Below are positions 15,344 to 23,447 of a stretch of 23,617 nucleotides of DNA, in pieces. The DNA is from an uncultured Caulobacter sp. (lineage in GTDB: Bacteria > Pseudomonadota > Alphaproteobacteria > Caulobacterales > Caulobacteraceae). Positions within the stretch are counted from its first letter, which is position 1. Each line of letters opens with the position of its first letter. The stretch lies in contig CALKHU010000244.1 of NCBI GenBank assembly GCA_937991555.1, positions 1 to 23,617 on the forward strand, in the 5' to 3' direction. The notes below the pieces were generated by a model, which saw only the letters and a program-made list of their open reading frames with translations, had not been told where the DNA came from and searched no databases. The translations under genes were made by a program, and so were the position numbers.

Positions 15344-15649
15344 TCAGCCCTTCATCATCGAGGCGTCATCCACGGCGATGTCGCCGCGGTTGCGGAAGAA
15401 GGTGACGAGGATCGCCAGGCCGACGGCGGCCTCGGCCGCGGCGACGGTCAGCACGAACATCGCGAAGATCTGCCCGACCACGTCGTGCAGGAAGACGCTG
15501 AAGGCCACCAGGTTGATGTTCACCGCCAGCAGGATCAGTTCGACGCTCATCAGGATGACGATGATGTTCTTGCGGTTCACGAAGATGCCGAAGACGCCGA
15601 TCGTGAACAGGATGGCGGCGACGGTGAGGTAGTGCGGCAGGCCGATCAC
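15344..15649 (-). CDS. nuoK: NADH-quinone oxidoreductase subunit K
   Basis: A 101-residue, three-helix subunit (ND4L homologue) of the membrane arm. The two buried glutamates are in SVELILLAVNIN and AAAEAAVGLAI. The start is GTG at 15649, overlapping the nuoJ stop (GTGA), which implies translational coupling. The length and the three-helix profile match the family. Confidence 0.96.
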   Translation of the reverse strand: MIGLPHYLTVAAILFTIGVFGIFVNRKNIIVILMSVELILLAVNINLVAFSVFLHDVVGQIFAMFVLTVAAAEAAVGLAILVTFFRNRGDIAVDDASMMKG

Positions 15650-16263
15650 TCTGAAATCCCCTCGCCCGGCTTGATGTCGACGATCTTCATGCCCGTCTTC
15701 GGCGTGCGCGCGGTCTGAGCGGAGACGCTCTGGCGCTTGATGTGCGGCTTGTGGCGGAGCGTCAGGACGATGGCGCCGATCATGGCCACCAGCAGCACCA
15801 GGCCCGCCGCCTGGAAGAAGTAGACGTAGTCGGTGTAGAGCACCCGGCCGATGGTCTCGGCATTGGTCACGTCCGGCGCGGAGGCCTGGGGCGTGGCGTT
15901 GCCGGCGGCCGCGCCGCGGGTGGCGACGTTCACCGCGACCATGATCATCTCGATCGTCAGCACCCCGGCGACCAGCCCGCCCACCGGCAGGTAGCGCGCG
16001 AAGCCCTCGCGCAGCCGGGCGAAATCGACGTCGAGCATCATGACGACGAACAGGAACAGCACCGCGACCGCGCCGACGTAGACGACGATCAGCAGCATCG
16101 CCAGGAACTCGGCCCCCATCAGCACGAACAGACCCGCGGCGCTGAAGAAGGCCGTGATCAGGAACAGAACCGAGTGCACCGGATTGCGTGCGAAGACGAC
16201 CGCGAGACCCGCCAGGATCGTCACGGTGGCCATCAGGTAGAAGGCTATCGCCTGCAGAGCCAT
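15646..16263 (-). CDS. nuoJ: NADH-quinone oxidoreductase subunit J
   Basis: The ND6 homologue, 205 residues with five predicted helices. The helix 3 motif YVGAVAVLFLFVVMMLD is clearly present and holds the pi-bulge region important for coupling. The C-terminus is a basic tail after the last helix (LRHKPHIKRQ). ATG at 16263 is preceded by AAGGGG. A 48-bp gap separates it from nuoI; I see nothing notable in it. Confidence 0.96.
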   Translation of the reverse strand: MALQAIAFYLMATVTILAGLAVVFARNPVHSVLFLITAFFSAAGLFVLMGAEFLAMLLIVVYVGAVAVLFLFVVMMLDVDFARLREGFARYLPVGGLVAGVLTIEMIMVAVNVATRGAAAGNATPQASAPDVTNAETIGRVLYTDYVYFFQAAGLVLLVAMIGAIVLTLRHKPHIKRQSVSAQTARTPKTGMKIVDIKPGEGISE

Positions 16264-16311
16264 GGGGGCCCCTTATCCCTTCTCAAAACGGGCTGAATCG
16301 CGCGCCTCCCT

Positions 16312-16803
16312 CTATCGGTAGGCGGCGTCCAGTTCCAGATTCTTCGCGATCTCGCGTTCCCAGCGGTCGCCGTTATCCAGCAGCCGCTCCTTATCGTAGT
16401 AGAGCTCTTCGCGGGTCTCGGTCGCGAACTCGAGGTTCGGACCCTCCACGATGGCGTCCACCGGGCAGGCTTCCTGGCACAGGCCGCAGTAGATGCACTT
16501 GACCATGTCGATGTCGTAGCGCGTCGTGCGGCGGCTGCCGTCCTCGCGCGGCTCGGCCTCGATGTAGATGGCCTGGGCCGGGCAGATGGCCTCGCACAGC
16601 TTGCAGGCGATGCAGCGCTCCTCGCCGCTGGGATAGCGGCGCAGGGCGTGCTCGCCCCGGAAGCGCGGCGACTGCGGGTTGCGCTCGTTCGGGTAGATGA
16701 CCGTCTTCTTGGGGGCCATCATGTACTTCATGGCGAGCCAGAAGGCGCCGTTGAAGTCCATGAGGGCGGCGCCCTTCAGGGCCTGGCTGACGCGCTGCAT
16801 CAT
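16312..16803 (-). CDS. nuoI: NADH-quinone oxidoreductase subunit I
   Basis: The peripheral-arm subunit carrying two [4Fe-4S] clusters (N6a and N6b). The 163-residue product shows Cys64-x2-Cys67-x2-Cys70-x3-Cys74 and Cys103-x2-Cys106-x2-Cys109-x3-Cys113, the standard ferredoxin pattern, with the N-terminal amphipathic region before YPNERNPQSPRFRGEHALRR. The gene starts with two consecutive ATGs (16803 and 16800); the first overlaps the stop of the lipoprotein gene as ATGA. Confidence 0.97.
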   Translation of the reverse strand: MMQRVSQALKGAALMDFNGAFWLAMKYMMAPKKTVIYPNERNPQSPRFRGEHALRRYPSGEERCIACKLCEAICPAQAIYIEAEPREDGSRRTTRYDIDMVKCIYCGLCQEACPVDAIVEGPNLEFATETREELYYDKERLLDNGDRWEREIAKNLELDAAYR

Positions 16804-17039
16804 GACGTGGCGCCCTTCTTCGGAATGAAACAGACGTAGTTCGACATCTGGGCCGGGTCCTCGCCCTTGACGCCCTTCGGCCGCACCTCGCCGCCGACGG
16901 CGGCGCAGTCGCCCTTGGCGCGGACCATGGCGTCATAGGTCACCAGGCCGCGGCCGAGGGTGTAGGAGTCGACCCCGCTTTCGGTGGTGGCGCAGGCGAC
17001 GAGGCCCAGCGCCAGCAGGAGGCCGGCGGCGGCGCGCAT
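16800..17039 (-). CDS. small predicted lipoprotein encoded between nuoH and nuoI
   Basis: A 79-residue protein with a lipoprotein signal peptide: hydrophobic residues 3-15 then the lipobox LVAC with Cys16 as the lipidation site. The mature part has two cysteines (in KGDCAAVGG and NYVCFIP) that could form a disulphide in the periplasm. I do not recognise a family. The ATG at 17039 overlaps the nuoH stop by one base (TGATG) and its own stop overlaps nuoI (ATGA), so it is firmly embedded in the operon. The frame continues upstream into nuoH, but that part has no signal peptide and is a shadow. A role in complex I is only suggested by position. Confidence 0.82.
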   Translation of the reverse strand: MRAAAGLLLALGLVACATTESGVDSYTLGRGLVTYDAMVRAKGDCAAVGGEVRPKGVKGEDPAQMSNYVCFIPKKGATS

Positions 17040-18106
17040 CACATGTACACCTTCTGGAAGACCTTGTAGCCGGCGACCAGGAACACCCCGACCAGCGAGG
17101 TCGGCAGGAACACCTTCCAGCCCAGGCGCATCAGCTGGTCGTAGCGGTAGCGGGGCACGATCGCCTTGGCCATCGCGAACATGAAGAACCAGAAGACCAC
17201 CTTCACCGAAAAGATCAGGCAGTAGACGATGCTCTGGGCCGTGGCCGGCCAGCTGTCGATCGGCAGCGGGACCGGCGAGGTCCAGCCGCCGAAGAACAGG
17301 ATCGAGATCATCGCGCACATCAGGACGATGGCGACGTACTCGCCGAGCATGAACAGCAGGTAGGGCGTCGAGCTGTACTCGACCTGGTAGCCCGCCACGA
17401 GTTCCGACTCCGCTTCCGGCAGGTCGAACGGCGGGCGGTTCGTCTCGGCCAGGGCCGAGATGTAGAACACGACCATCATCGGGATCATGACCAGCGCCAG
17501 CGGCAGGTTGGCCAGACCGCCGCCGCCGAACACGTTCCAGTTCCAGAAGCCGCCGTCCTGCGCCTTGACGATGTCGGCGAGGTTCATGGTGCCGGCGAGC
17601 AGGATCACGGTGATGATCACGAAGCCGATGGAGACCTCGTAGGACACCATCTGCGCCGCCGAGCGCAGCGCGCCGAGGAACGGGTACTTCGAGTTGGACG
17701 CCCAGCCGCCCATGATGATGCCGTAGACGCCGAGCGAGCTCATCGCCAGCAGGTAGAGGATGCCGACGTTGATGTCGGCGATCACCCAGCCGGGAGCCAG
17801 CGGGATCACGCCCCAGCCCGCGAGCGCGAGGGTGACGGTGATGACCGGCGCCAGCAGGAAGACGAACTTGTCCGCGCCGGCCGGCACGACCAGCTCCTTC
17901 AGCACGAACTTGATCAGGTCGGCGAAGGACTGCAGCAGGCCGAACGGGCCGACCACGTTGGGACCCTTCCGCATCTGCACGCCCGCCCAGATCTTGCGGT
18001 CGGCGAGCAGCAGGAAGGCGATCGCGATCAGCAGCAGGACGACGATCAGCAGGATCTGCCCGACCGTCAGCAGCGACCAGAGCCAGGGATTGAAGGTCTC
18101 GGGCAC
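17039..18106 (-). CDS. nuoH: NADH-quinone oxidoreductase subunit H
   Basis: The ND1 homologue that joins the membrane and peripheral arms and helps form the quinone site. The 355-residue, about eight-helix protein contains ADRKIWAGVQMRKGPNVVGP near the N-terminus, FADLIKFVLKE, ETNRPPFDLPEAESELVAGY and the C-terminal PRYRYDQLMRLGWKVFLP. The ERK of many homologues is DRK here, which I recall as common in alphaproteobacteria. The start is GTG at 18106, 4 bp after nuoG, with GGAG upstream. Confidence 0.97.
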   Translation of the reverse strand: MPETFNPWLWSLLTVGQILLIVVLLLIAIAFLLLADRKIWAGVQMRKGPNVVGPFGLLQSFADLIKFVLKELVVPAGADKFVFLLAPVITVTLALAGWGVIPLAPGWVIADINVGILYLLAMSSLGVYGIIMGGWASNSKYPFLGALRSAAQMVSYEVSIGFVIITVILLAGTMNLADIVKAQDGGFWNWNVFGGGGLANLPLALVMIPMMVVFYISALAETNRPPFDLPEAESELVAGYQVEYSSTPYLLFMLGEYVAIVLMCAMISILFFGGWTSPVPLPIDSWPATAQSIVYCLIFSVKVVFWFFMFAMAKAIVPRYRYDQLMRLGWKVFLPTSLVGVFLVAGYKVFQKVYM

Positions 18107-18110
18107 TCGC

Positions 18111-20171
18111 CTACTCCGCGGCCAGCTTGGCGGCGCCGGAGGCGACGGCCGCGCATTCGGCCATCGTCACGCTGGCGCGCGCGATCGGGTTGGTCAGGTG
18201 GAACGCCGTCACGGCGCTGGTCAGCGGCGCATCCGTCGCCTTGCCGCCGTCGCCGAGACCGGAAAGGTCGAACACCGTCGGGGTCGAGCCCGGCGCGTAG
18301 TCGATCTGGCCGAAGGTCGGATGGTCGGCGAACAGCTTCGCGCGCAGCTGGTCCAGGCTGTCGTAGGGCAGCCGGGCGCCGAGGTGCTCGCTGAGGGCGC
18401 GCAGGATGGCCCAGTCCTCGCGGGCCTCGCCCTTGGGGAACACGGCCCGCTCGCCCATCTGCACCCGGCCCTCGGTGTTGACGTACAGGCCGTTCTTCTC
18501 GGTGTAGGCGGCGCCCGGCAGGATGACGTCCGCCTTGTGCGCGCCGCGGTCGCCGTGGCTGCCCAGGTAGACGGTGAAGGCGCCCGACGCCGAAGCCTCG
18601 ATCTCGTCGGCGCCGAGCAGGACCAGCACGTCGAGCGCGCCCGGCTTGACCATCTCCAGCGCCGTCTTGCCGCCCTCGCCCGGAATGAACCCGAGGTCCA
18701 GGCCGCCGACGCGGGCCGCCGCCGTGTGCAGCACGTTCCAGCCGTTCCAGCCCTCGCGCACGACGCCGAAAGTCCTGGCCAGGCTCGCCAACGCCTTCAG
18801 CACCGCGCCGCCGTCGGCGCGGGCCAGGGCCCCCTGCCCGACGATGATCGCCGGACGCTGGGCGTTCTTGAGGGCCGTCACGAAGTCGGACTTGCCCTTG
18901 GCCAGGCCCGACACGGTCGCGACGCCGGCGCCGAGGTAGTCGTAGCCATAGGTCAGGTCGGCGTTGTCGCCGATCACGCCGATGCGCATCCTGCCGGCCA
19001 GCCACTGCTTGCGCAGGCGGGCGTTGAACACCGGCGCCTCGAGGCGCGGGTTGGTCCCGACCAGCAGCACGACGTCGGCGTCCTCGATCCCGGCCAGGGT
19101 CGAGTTGAACAGCCAGCTCTCGCGCGGACCCGCGCCGAGCGCGGTTCCGTCCTGGCGGCAGTCGAGGTTCGTCGAGCCCAGCGCCGTGAACAGGTCGAGC
19201 GCGGCCTTCATCGACTCGGCGTCCTGCAGGTCGCCGGCGATGACGCCGATGCGGTCCGGCGTGGTCGCCTTGATCTTCGAGGCGACGGCGGCGAAAGCCT
19301 CGCCCCAGGTCGCCGGCGCGAGCTTGCCGTTCACCCGGACGTAGGGACGGTCGAGGCGCTGACGGGAAAGACCGTCGACGGCGTAGCGGCTCTTGTCGCT
19401 CAGCCATTCCTCGTTGATGTCGTCGTTCACCCGCGGCAGGGCGCGCAGCACCTGGGCGCCGCGGCTGTCGACGCGGATGGCGCTGCCGAGCGCGTCCATG
19501 ACGTCGACCGACTGGGTCTTCTTCAGCTCCCAGGGCCGGTAGTTGAACGCCCACGGCTTGTGGGTCAGGGCGCCGACCGGGCACAGGTCGTTGACGTTGC
19601 CGGACAGTTCCGACGCCACCGCCTTGCCGAGATAGGTCGTGATTTCAACGTCTTCGCCGCGGGAGATAAGACCGATGTCCGGCACGCCGGCCACTTCGGT
19701 GATGAAACGGACGCAGCGGGTGCACTGGATGCAGCGGGTCATCACGGTCTTGATGACCGGACCCATCTCCTTCTCCTCGACCGCCCGCTTGTTCTCCTCG
19801 TAGCGGCTGTCGTCGCGGCCATAGCCCATGGCCTGGTCCTGCAGGTCGCACTCGCCGCCCTGGTCGCAGATCGGGCAGTCCAGCGGGTGGTTGATGAGCA
19901 GGAACTCCATCACCCCTTCGCGGGCCTTCTTCACCATCGGCGTGTTGGTGAAGATCTCCTGGTTGTCGGCGGCCGGCAGCGCGCACGAAGCCTGCGGCTT
20001 GGGCGGTCCGGGCTTCACCTCGACCAGGCACATCCGGCAGTTGCCGGCGATGCTCAGGCGCTCGTGGTAGCAGAAGCGCGGGATCTCTTCCCCGGCCAGC
20101 TCCGCGACCTGCAGAACCGTCATCCCGGGTTCGAACTCGACCTCGACGCCATTGACCTTGGCTTTGGGCAT
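18111..20171 (-). CDS. nuoG: NADH-quinone oxidoreductase subunit G
   Basis: The large iron-sulphur subunit of the peripheral arm, 686 residues. The N-terminal [2Fe-2S] cluster ligands are Cys34, Cys45, Cys48 and Cys63. Cluster N5 uses His95, Cys99, Cys102 and Cys108, and N4 uses Cys147, Cys150, Cys153 and Cys197. The rest is a molybdopterin-oxidoreductase-like domain without cofactor function. I saw no extra Cys motif for the N7 cluster of E. coli. The ATG directly follows the TAA of the upstream small membrane gene. Confidence 0.97.
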   Translation of the reverse strand: MPKAKVNGVEVEFEPGMTVLQVAELAGEEIPRFCYHERLSIAGNCRMCLVEVKPGPPKPQASCALPAADNQEIFTNTPMVKKAREGVMEFLLINHPLDCPICDQGGECDLQDQAMGYGRDDSRYEENKRAVEEKEMGPVIKTVMTRCIQCTRCVRFITEVAGVPDIGLISRGEDVEITTYLGKAVASELSGNVNDLCPVGALTHKPWAFNYRPWELKKTQSVDVMDALGSAIRVDSRGAQVLRALPRVNDDINEEWLSDKSRYAVDGLSRQRLDRPYVRVNGKLAPATWGEAFAAVASKIKATTPDRIGVIAGDLQDAESMKAALDLFTALGSTNLDCRQDGTALGAGPRESWLFNSTLAGIEDADVVLLVGTNPRLEAPVFNARLRKQWLAGRMRIGVIGDNADLTYGYDYLGAGVATVSGLAKGKSDFVTALKNAQRPAIIVGQGALARADGGAVLKALASLARTFGVVREGWNGWNVLHTAAARVGGLDLGFIPGEGGKTALEMVKPGALDVLVLLGADEIEASASGAFTVYLGSHGDRGAHKADVILPGAAYTEKNGLYVNTEGRVQMGERAVFPKGEAREDWAILRALSEHLGARLPYDSLDQLRAKLFADHPTFGQIDYAPGSTPTVFDLSGLGDGGKATDAPLTSAVTAFHLTNPIARASVTMAECAAVASGAAKLAAE

Positions 20172-20483
20172 TTAGAAGGCCTCCGCGGGGGCCAGCCGAT
20201 CGCGCTTCACGCCGACGACGGCGAGCACGATCAGCGAAACAAACAGTGCAGCGTAGCCACCGAAGCTGAACCCGCGCATCAGCACGGCATCCAGCGAGAG
20301 ATTGCCAGCCGGCGCGAGGGTCCACACGGCCAGCGCCGCCGCTCCGCTCAACAGTAGGGCAAGCGCCCAAGGGAGATTGGTGACCACCATGCCTCGGCCC
20401 ATGCGCCGCGCGATGATCATCGCGCAGAGCAGCGGGACACCCACGAAGCCGACGATCGGCAGTAAATTGAGGAACGTCGTCAT
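20172..20483 (-). CDS. three-helix membrane protein encoded between nuoF and nuoG
   Basis: A 103-residue protein with helices at about 8-25, 38-56 and 75-92 and a basic loop (ARRMGRG) after the first helix, suggesting cytoplasmic positive-inside topology there. I do not recognise a family. A GGAG lies upstream of the ATG at 20483, 5 bp after the nuoF stop; its TAA abuts the nuoG ATG. Tight packing argues for a real, cotranscribed gene. Sequence frequency of rare codons appears slightly higher at its start (TTTACT-like AT-richer bases around 20461-20470) than in nuo neighbours. Confidence 0.8.
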   Translation of the reverse strand: MTTFLNLLPIVGFVGVPLLCAMIIARRMGRGMVVTNLPWALALLLSGAAALAVWTLAPAGNLSLDAVLMRGFSFGGYAALFVSLIVLAVVGVKRDRLAPAEAF

Positions 20484-20488
20484 CCGCC

Positions 20489-21808
20489 CTACTCCGCCGC
20501 CACGAGGGTCGCGCCCTGCACGTGCGGGCGATTGGCGCGATAGCTGGTGATCCGGTCCTCCACCTCGTGGCGGAAGTGGCGGAACAGGCCCTGGATCGGC
20601 CAGGCGGCCGCGTCGCCCAGGGCGCAGATGGTGTGGCCTTCGACCTGGCTGGCGACGTCCAGGAGGGTGTCGATCTCCTTCATGTCCGCCTCGCCCGTGG
20701 CCATGCGCTCCATGACCCGCCACATCCAGCCGGTGCCTTCGCGGCACGGCGTGCACTGGCCGCAGCTCTCGTGCTTGTAGAAGTAGCTGAGGCGGGCGAT
20801 GGCGCGGACCAGGTCGGTCGACTTGTCCATGACGATGACGGCGGCGGTGCCGAGGCCCGACTTCAGCTCGCGCAGGGCGTCGAAGTCCATCGGCAGGTCT
20901 TCGCACTGCTCGGCCGGGATCATCGCCACCGAAGAACCGCCCGGGATGACGGCCTTCAGGTTGCCCCAGCCGCCGCGGATGCCGCCGCAGTGGTCTTCCA
21001 TCAGCTGGCGGAAGGGGATGCTCATCGCCTCTTCCACGTTGCAGGGCAGGTTCACGTGCCCGCTGACGCAGAACAGCTTGGTGCCGGTGTTGTTCGGGCG
21101 GCCGAAGCCCGCGAACCACCCGGCCCCGCGGCGCAGGATCGTGCCGACGACGGCGATCGACTCGACGTTGTTGACCGTGGTCGGGCAGCCGTAGAGGCCG
21201 GCGCCGGCCGGGAACGGCGGCTTGAGGCGCGGCTGGCCCTTCTTGCCTTCCAGGCTCTCCAGCAGCGCGGTTTCCTCGCCGCAGATGTAGGCCCCGGCGC
21301 CGTGGTGGACGTAGAGGTCGAAGTCCCAGCCGTGGACGTTGTTCTTGCCGATCAGCTTCGCCTCATAGGCCTGCTTGATCGCCGCCTCGAGGACCTCGCG
21401 CTCGCGCACGTACTCGCCGCGGATGTAGATGTAGCAGGCGTGCGCCTGCATCGCGAAGGAGGCGATCAGGCAGCCCTCGATCAGCAGGTGCGGATCGTGA
21501 CGCATGATCTCCCGGTCCTTGCAGGTGCCGGGTTCCGACTCGTCGGCGTTGACGACCAGGTAGTGCGGACGGCCGTCCTTCACTTCCTTGGGCATGAAGG
21601 ACCACTTCAGGCCGGTGCCGAAGCCGGCCCCGCCGCGGCCGCGCAGGCCCGACTGCTTGACGTTGTCGATGATCCAGTCGCGACCTGCATCAAGCATGTC
21701 CTTCGTGGCGTTCCAGCAACCGCGCTTCTTCGCGCCCTCGAGGCCCCAGTCGTGGAGGCCGTAGAGGTTGGTGAAGATGCGGTCCTTGTCTTCGAGGATG
21801 CCGACCAT
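20489..21808 (-). CDS. nuoF: NADH-quinone oxidoreductase subunit F
   Basis: The NADH- and FMN-binding subunit that accepts the hydride. From the ATG at 21808 the product has 439 residues: the glycine-rich nucleotide site GRGGAGFGTGLKW (57-69), NADESEPGTCKDRE (87-100), GAGAYICGEETALLESLEG (170-188), and the N3 [4Fe-4S] ligands Cys349, Cys352, Cys355 and Cys395. The frame opens 14 codons earlier (21850), but that would overlap the upstream gene, and family members begin at MVGILEDKDRIF-like sequence. The SD (AAGG) is unusually close to this ATG. Confidence 0.96.
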   Translation of the reverse strand: MVGILEDKDRIFTNLYGLHDWGLEGAKKRGCWNATKDMLDAGRDWIIDNVKQSGLRGRGGAGFGTGLKWSFMPKEVKDGRPHYLVVNADESEPGTCKDREIMRHDPHLLIEGCLIASFAMQAHACYIYIRGEYVREREVLEAAIKQAYEAKLIGKNNVHGWDFDLYVHHGAGAYICGEETALLESLEGKKGQPRLKPPFPAGAGLYGCPTTVNNVESIAVVGTILRRGAGWFAGFGRPNNTGTKLFCVSGHVNLPCNVEEAMSIPFRQLMEDHCGGIRGGWGNLKAVIPGGSSVAMIPAEQCEDLPMDFDALRELKSGLGTAAVIVMDKSTDLVRAIARLSYFYKHESCGQCTPCREGTGWMWRVMERMATGEADMKEIDTLLDVASQVEGHTICALGDAAAWPIQGLFRHFRHEVEDRITSYRANRPHVQGATLVAAE

Positions 21809-21813
21809 GACCT

Positions 21814-22098
21814 TCAGGCGTTCGGAGTGAAAGGATTGGCGCGCCGCCACTGCGTGCGGCGCCAGATGACGTAGATGAACAGCACCCAGCCCAGCGCGAT
21901 CGCCGCATAGCCGGCCCAGACCGCGCCGTGCGGCCAGGTCCAGACGAAGCGGCTGGGCACGACCACGGCGGCGCCGGCGAGGATCAGCAGGAAGCCGATC
22001 AGCCGCTCGCGGCGGTAGAGCCCGCGCAGGGTGTCGATGTAGGCGGACCGCTTCTGCAGCAGCTCGGCCTCAGCGACCATGGGATCCTTGTCGCTCAA
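21814..22098 (-). CDS. two-helix membrane protein encoded between nuoE and nuoF
   Basis: A 94-residue protein from a TTG at 22098 that overlaps the nuoE stop (TTGA), with GGAG 8 nt upstream and a natural-looking N-terminus (MSDKDPM). An ATG at 22080 with AAGGA upstream is an alternative that gives 88 residues. Residues 8-31 are charged and probably helical (KRSAYIDTLRGLYRRERL); two hydrophobic helices follow at about 33-50 and 58-79, then a basic tail ending in NPFTPNA. I do not recognise a family. It is 5 bp from nuoF and lies wholly inside the operon. Confidence 0.78.
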   Translation of the reverse strand: MSDKDPMVAEAELLQKRSAYIDTLRGLYRRERLIGFLLILAGAAVVVPSRFVWTWPHGAVWAGYAAIALGWVLFIYVIWRRTQWRRANPFTPNA

Positions 22099-22781
22099 GC
22101 CGGCGTCTCCGCCGTCTTGCCCTTCTTCGCCTTCTCGGGCGCGTTGGGCAGCTTGATCTTCTTCGCCGCCGAGCCGTCGTACAGCTTCGGGTCGGTGAGG
22201 GTCTTGATGCTGTTGTGCGGTTCGGACGCCTTGCGGCCGATGTAGGACCCGGGCTGGGGCGACTTGCCGGCCGCGAAGTCGTCGAGGATCCGGCCGAGGG
22301 TCTCCGGCGTCAGGTCCTCGTAGTAGTAGTCGTTGATCGCGGCCATCGGGGCGTTGCTGCAGGCGCCCAGGCACTCGACCTCTTCCCAGCTGAACTTGCC
22401 GTCGGCGGTGACGTGGTTCTTGGGGCCGATCTTCTCGTGCAGGACCGCCTTCAGGTCGTTGGCCCCGCAGAGCATGCAGGGCGTGGTGCCGCACAGCTGA
22501 ACGAACGCAACCTTTCCAACGGGTTCCAGCTGGAACATCGTGTAGAAGGTGGCCACTTCCAGCACCCGGATGACCGGCATGCCGAGCAACTCGGCGATAG
22601 CGCGGATGGCGGGCTCGGAGACCCAGCCTTCCTGCTTCTGGACCAGCCACAGGATCGGGATCACCGCCGACTGGCGGCGCTCGGCCGGGTATTTTGCGAT
22701 CCACCACTGCGCCTTGGCCATCGTGTCCGCGCTGAACGCGAAGCTGGCGGGCTGCTCCTTGGCGAGACGACGGACGGACAT
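22095..22781 (-). CDS. nuoE: NADH-quinone oxidoreductase subunit E
   Basis: The thioredoxin-like [2Fe-2S] (N1a) subunit of the NADH-dehydrogenase module. The 228-residue product has Cys97-x4-Cys102 (LCGTTPC) and Cys137-x3-Cys141 (ECLGAC), plus the family segment VLEVATFYTMF (73-83). The C-terminal 45 residues or so are Lys/Pro/Ala-rich and look disordered, an extension compared with the E. coli protein (about 166 residues) that is typical of alphaproteobacteria and mitochondria-like forms. The ATG at 22781 is 4 bp after the SnoaL-like gene, with GAAGG upstream. Confidence 0.97.
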   Translation of the reverse strand: MSVRRLAKEQPASFAFSADTMAKAQWWIAKYPAERRQSAVIPILWLVQKQEGWVSEPAIRAIAELLGMPVIRVLEVATFYTMFQLEPVGKVAFVQLCGTTPCMLCGANDLKAVLHEKIGPKNHVTADGKFSWEEVECLGACSNAPMAAINDYYYEDLTPETLGRILDDFAAGKSPQPGSYIGRKASEPHNSIKTLTDPKLYDGSAAKKIKLPNAPEKAKKGKTAETPA

Positions 22782-22785
22782 GCGT

Positions 22786-23118
22786 CTAGGCCTTCACGAA
22801 ATCGACGCGGGCGATCTTGTCGCCGGCGAAGGTGTAGATGGCGGCGACCTCGAAGGGCGTCGCGTCGGGCGAGCGGAAGACCCGCTCGTGGTCGATGACG
22901 GTGTTGCCGATCACCGACCGCGAAACCAGCTCGGCGCGGTTCTGCGGGAACTGCGCGAAAAGGCCGACGTAGCGGGCCCGGTAGTCTTCGATGCCGCGCA
23001 GGTTCGGCTCCGCGTTCAGGTCGGCCACGACCACGTCGTCCGCGAAGCAGGCGCAGTGTGCGTCCAGATCCTGGGCGTTGTAGGCGTCGAGCTGGGCCTG
23101 GGCGATGGCGGCGCTCAT
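22786..23118 (-). CDS. SnoaL/NTF2-like protein encoded between nuoD and nuoE
   Basis: A 110-residue soluble protein whose pattern fits the NTF2-like (SnoaL) fold: an N-terminal helix (AQAQLDAYNAQDLDAHCACF), a strand with DDVVVADL, the segment GIEDYRARYVGLF, and C-terminal strands ending AAIYTFAGDKIARVDFV. This fold serves as enzyme or ligand-binding scaffold, so the reaction cannot be told from sequence. No signal peptide. The ATG at 23118 overlaps the stop of the membrane gene before it (ATGA), and nuoE follows in 4 bp. Confidence 0.82.
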   Translation of the reverse strand: MSAAIAQAQLDAYNAQDLDAHCACFADDVVVADLNAEPNLRGIEDYRARYVGLFAQFPQNRAELVSRSVIGNTVIDHERVFRSPDATPFEVAAIYTFAGDKIARVDFVKA

Positions 23119-23447
23119 TGAGCGGCTCCATGCTGGGCCGTGTTGGGACCATAGACTGTCGCCAGCGTCCGACTGGCCTTGGTCAGGACGTCGAGCACGA
23201 TCACGCCAACGACCAGCAGACCGCCCAGGACGAACGCATTGCCGAACAGCATCCCGGAGGCGGCCATCAGCAGATTGGTGCTCGGAATCAGAACGACCCA
23301 GAGCACGCTGACCAAAAGCAGGGCCGTCAGCAGCCGGGCCGAGGACACGCGTTCACGGGCCTTCGGCGATTTCCAGCAGACCAGCGCGCAGCCGGCCAGC
23401 CAGACCGCCGTCATCGCTCCCAGCATGATCAGGCCGGACGTCGTCAC
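23115..23447 (-). CDS. three-helix membrane protein encoded between nuoD and nuoE
   Basis: A 110-residue protein with helices at about 6-25, 38-58 and 67-89, a basic loop after the first (SPKARERVSSAR), and a short polar C-terminus. I do not recognise a family. The start is GTG at 23447, overlapping the nuoD stop as GTGA. Its own stop overlaps the next ATG, which gives translational coupling on both sides. Confidence 0.78.
   Translation of the reverse strand: MTTSGLIMLGAMTAVWLAGCALVCWKSPKARERVSSARLLTALLLVSVLWVVLIPSTNLLMAASGMLFGNAFVLGGLLVVGVIVLDVLTKASRTLATVYGPNTAQHGAAQ

Noticed and set aside
17760..20357. An 865-codon open frame on the plus strand
   Set aside because: It is antisense to nuoH and nuoG and has no domain or motif; a GC-driven shadow.
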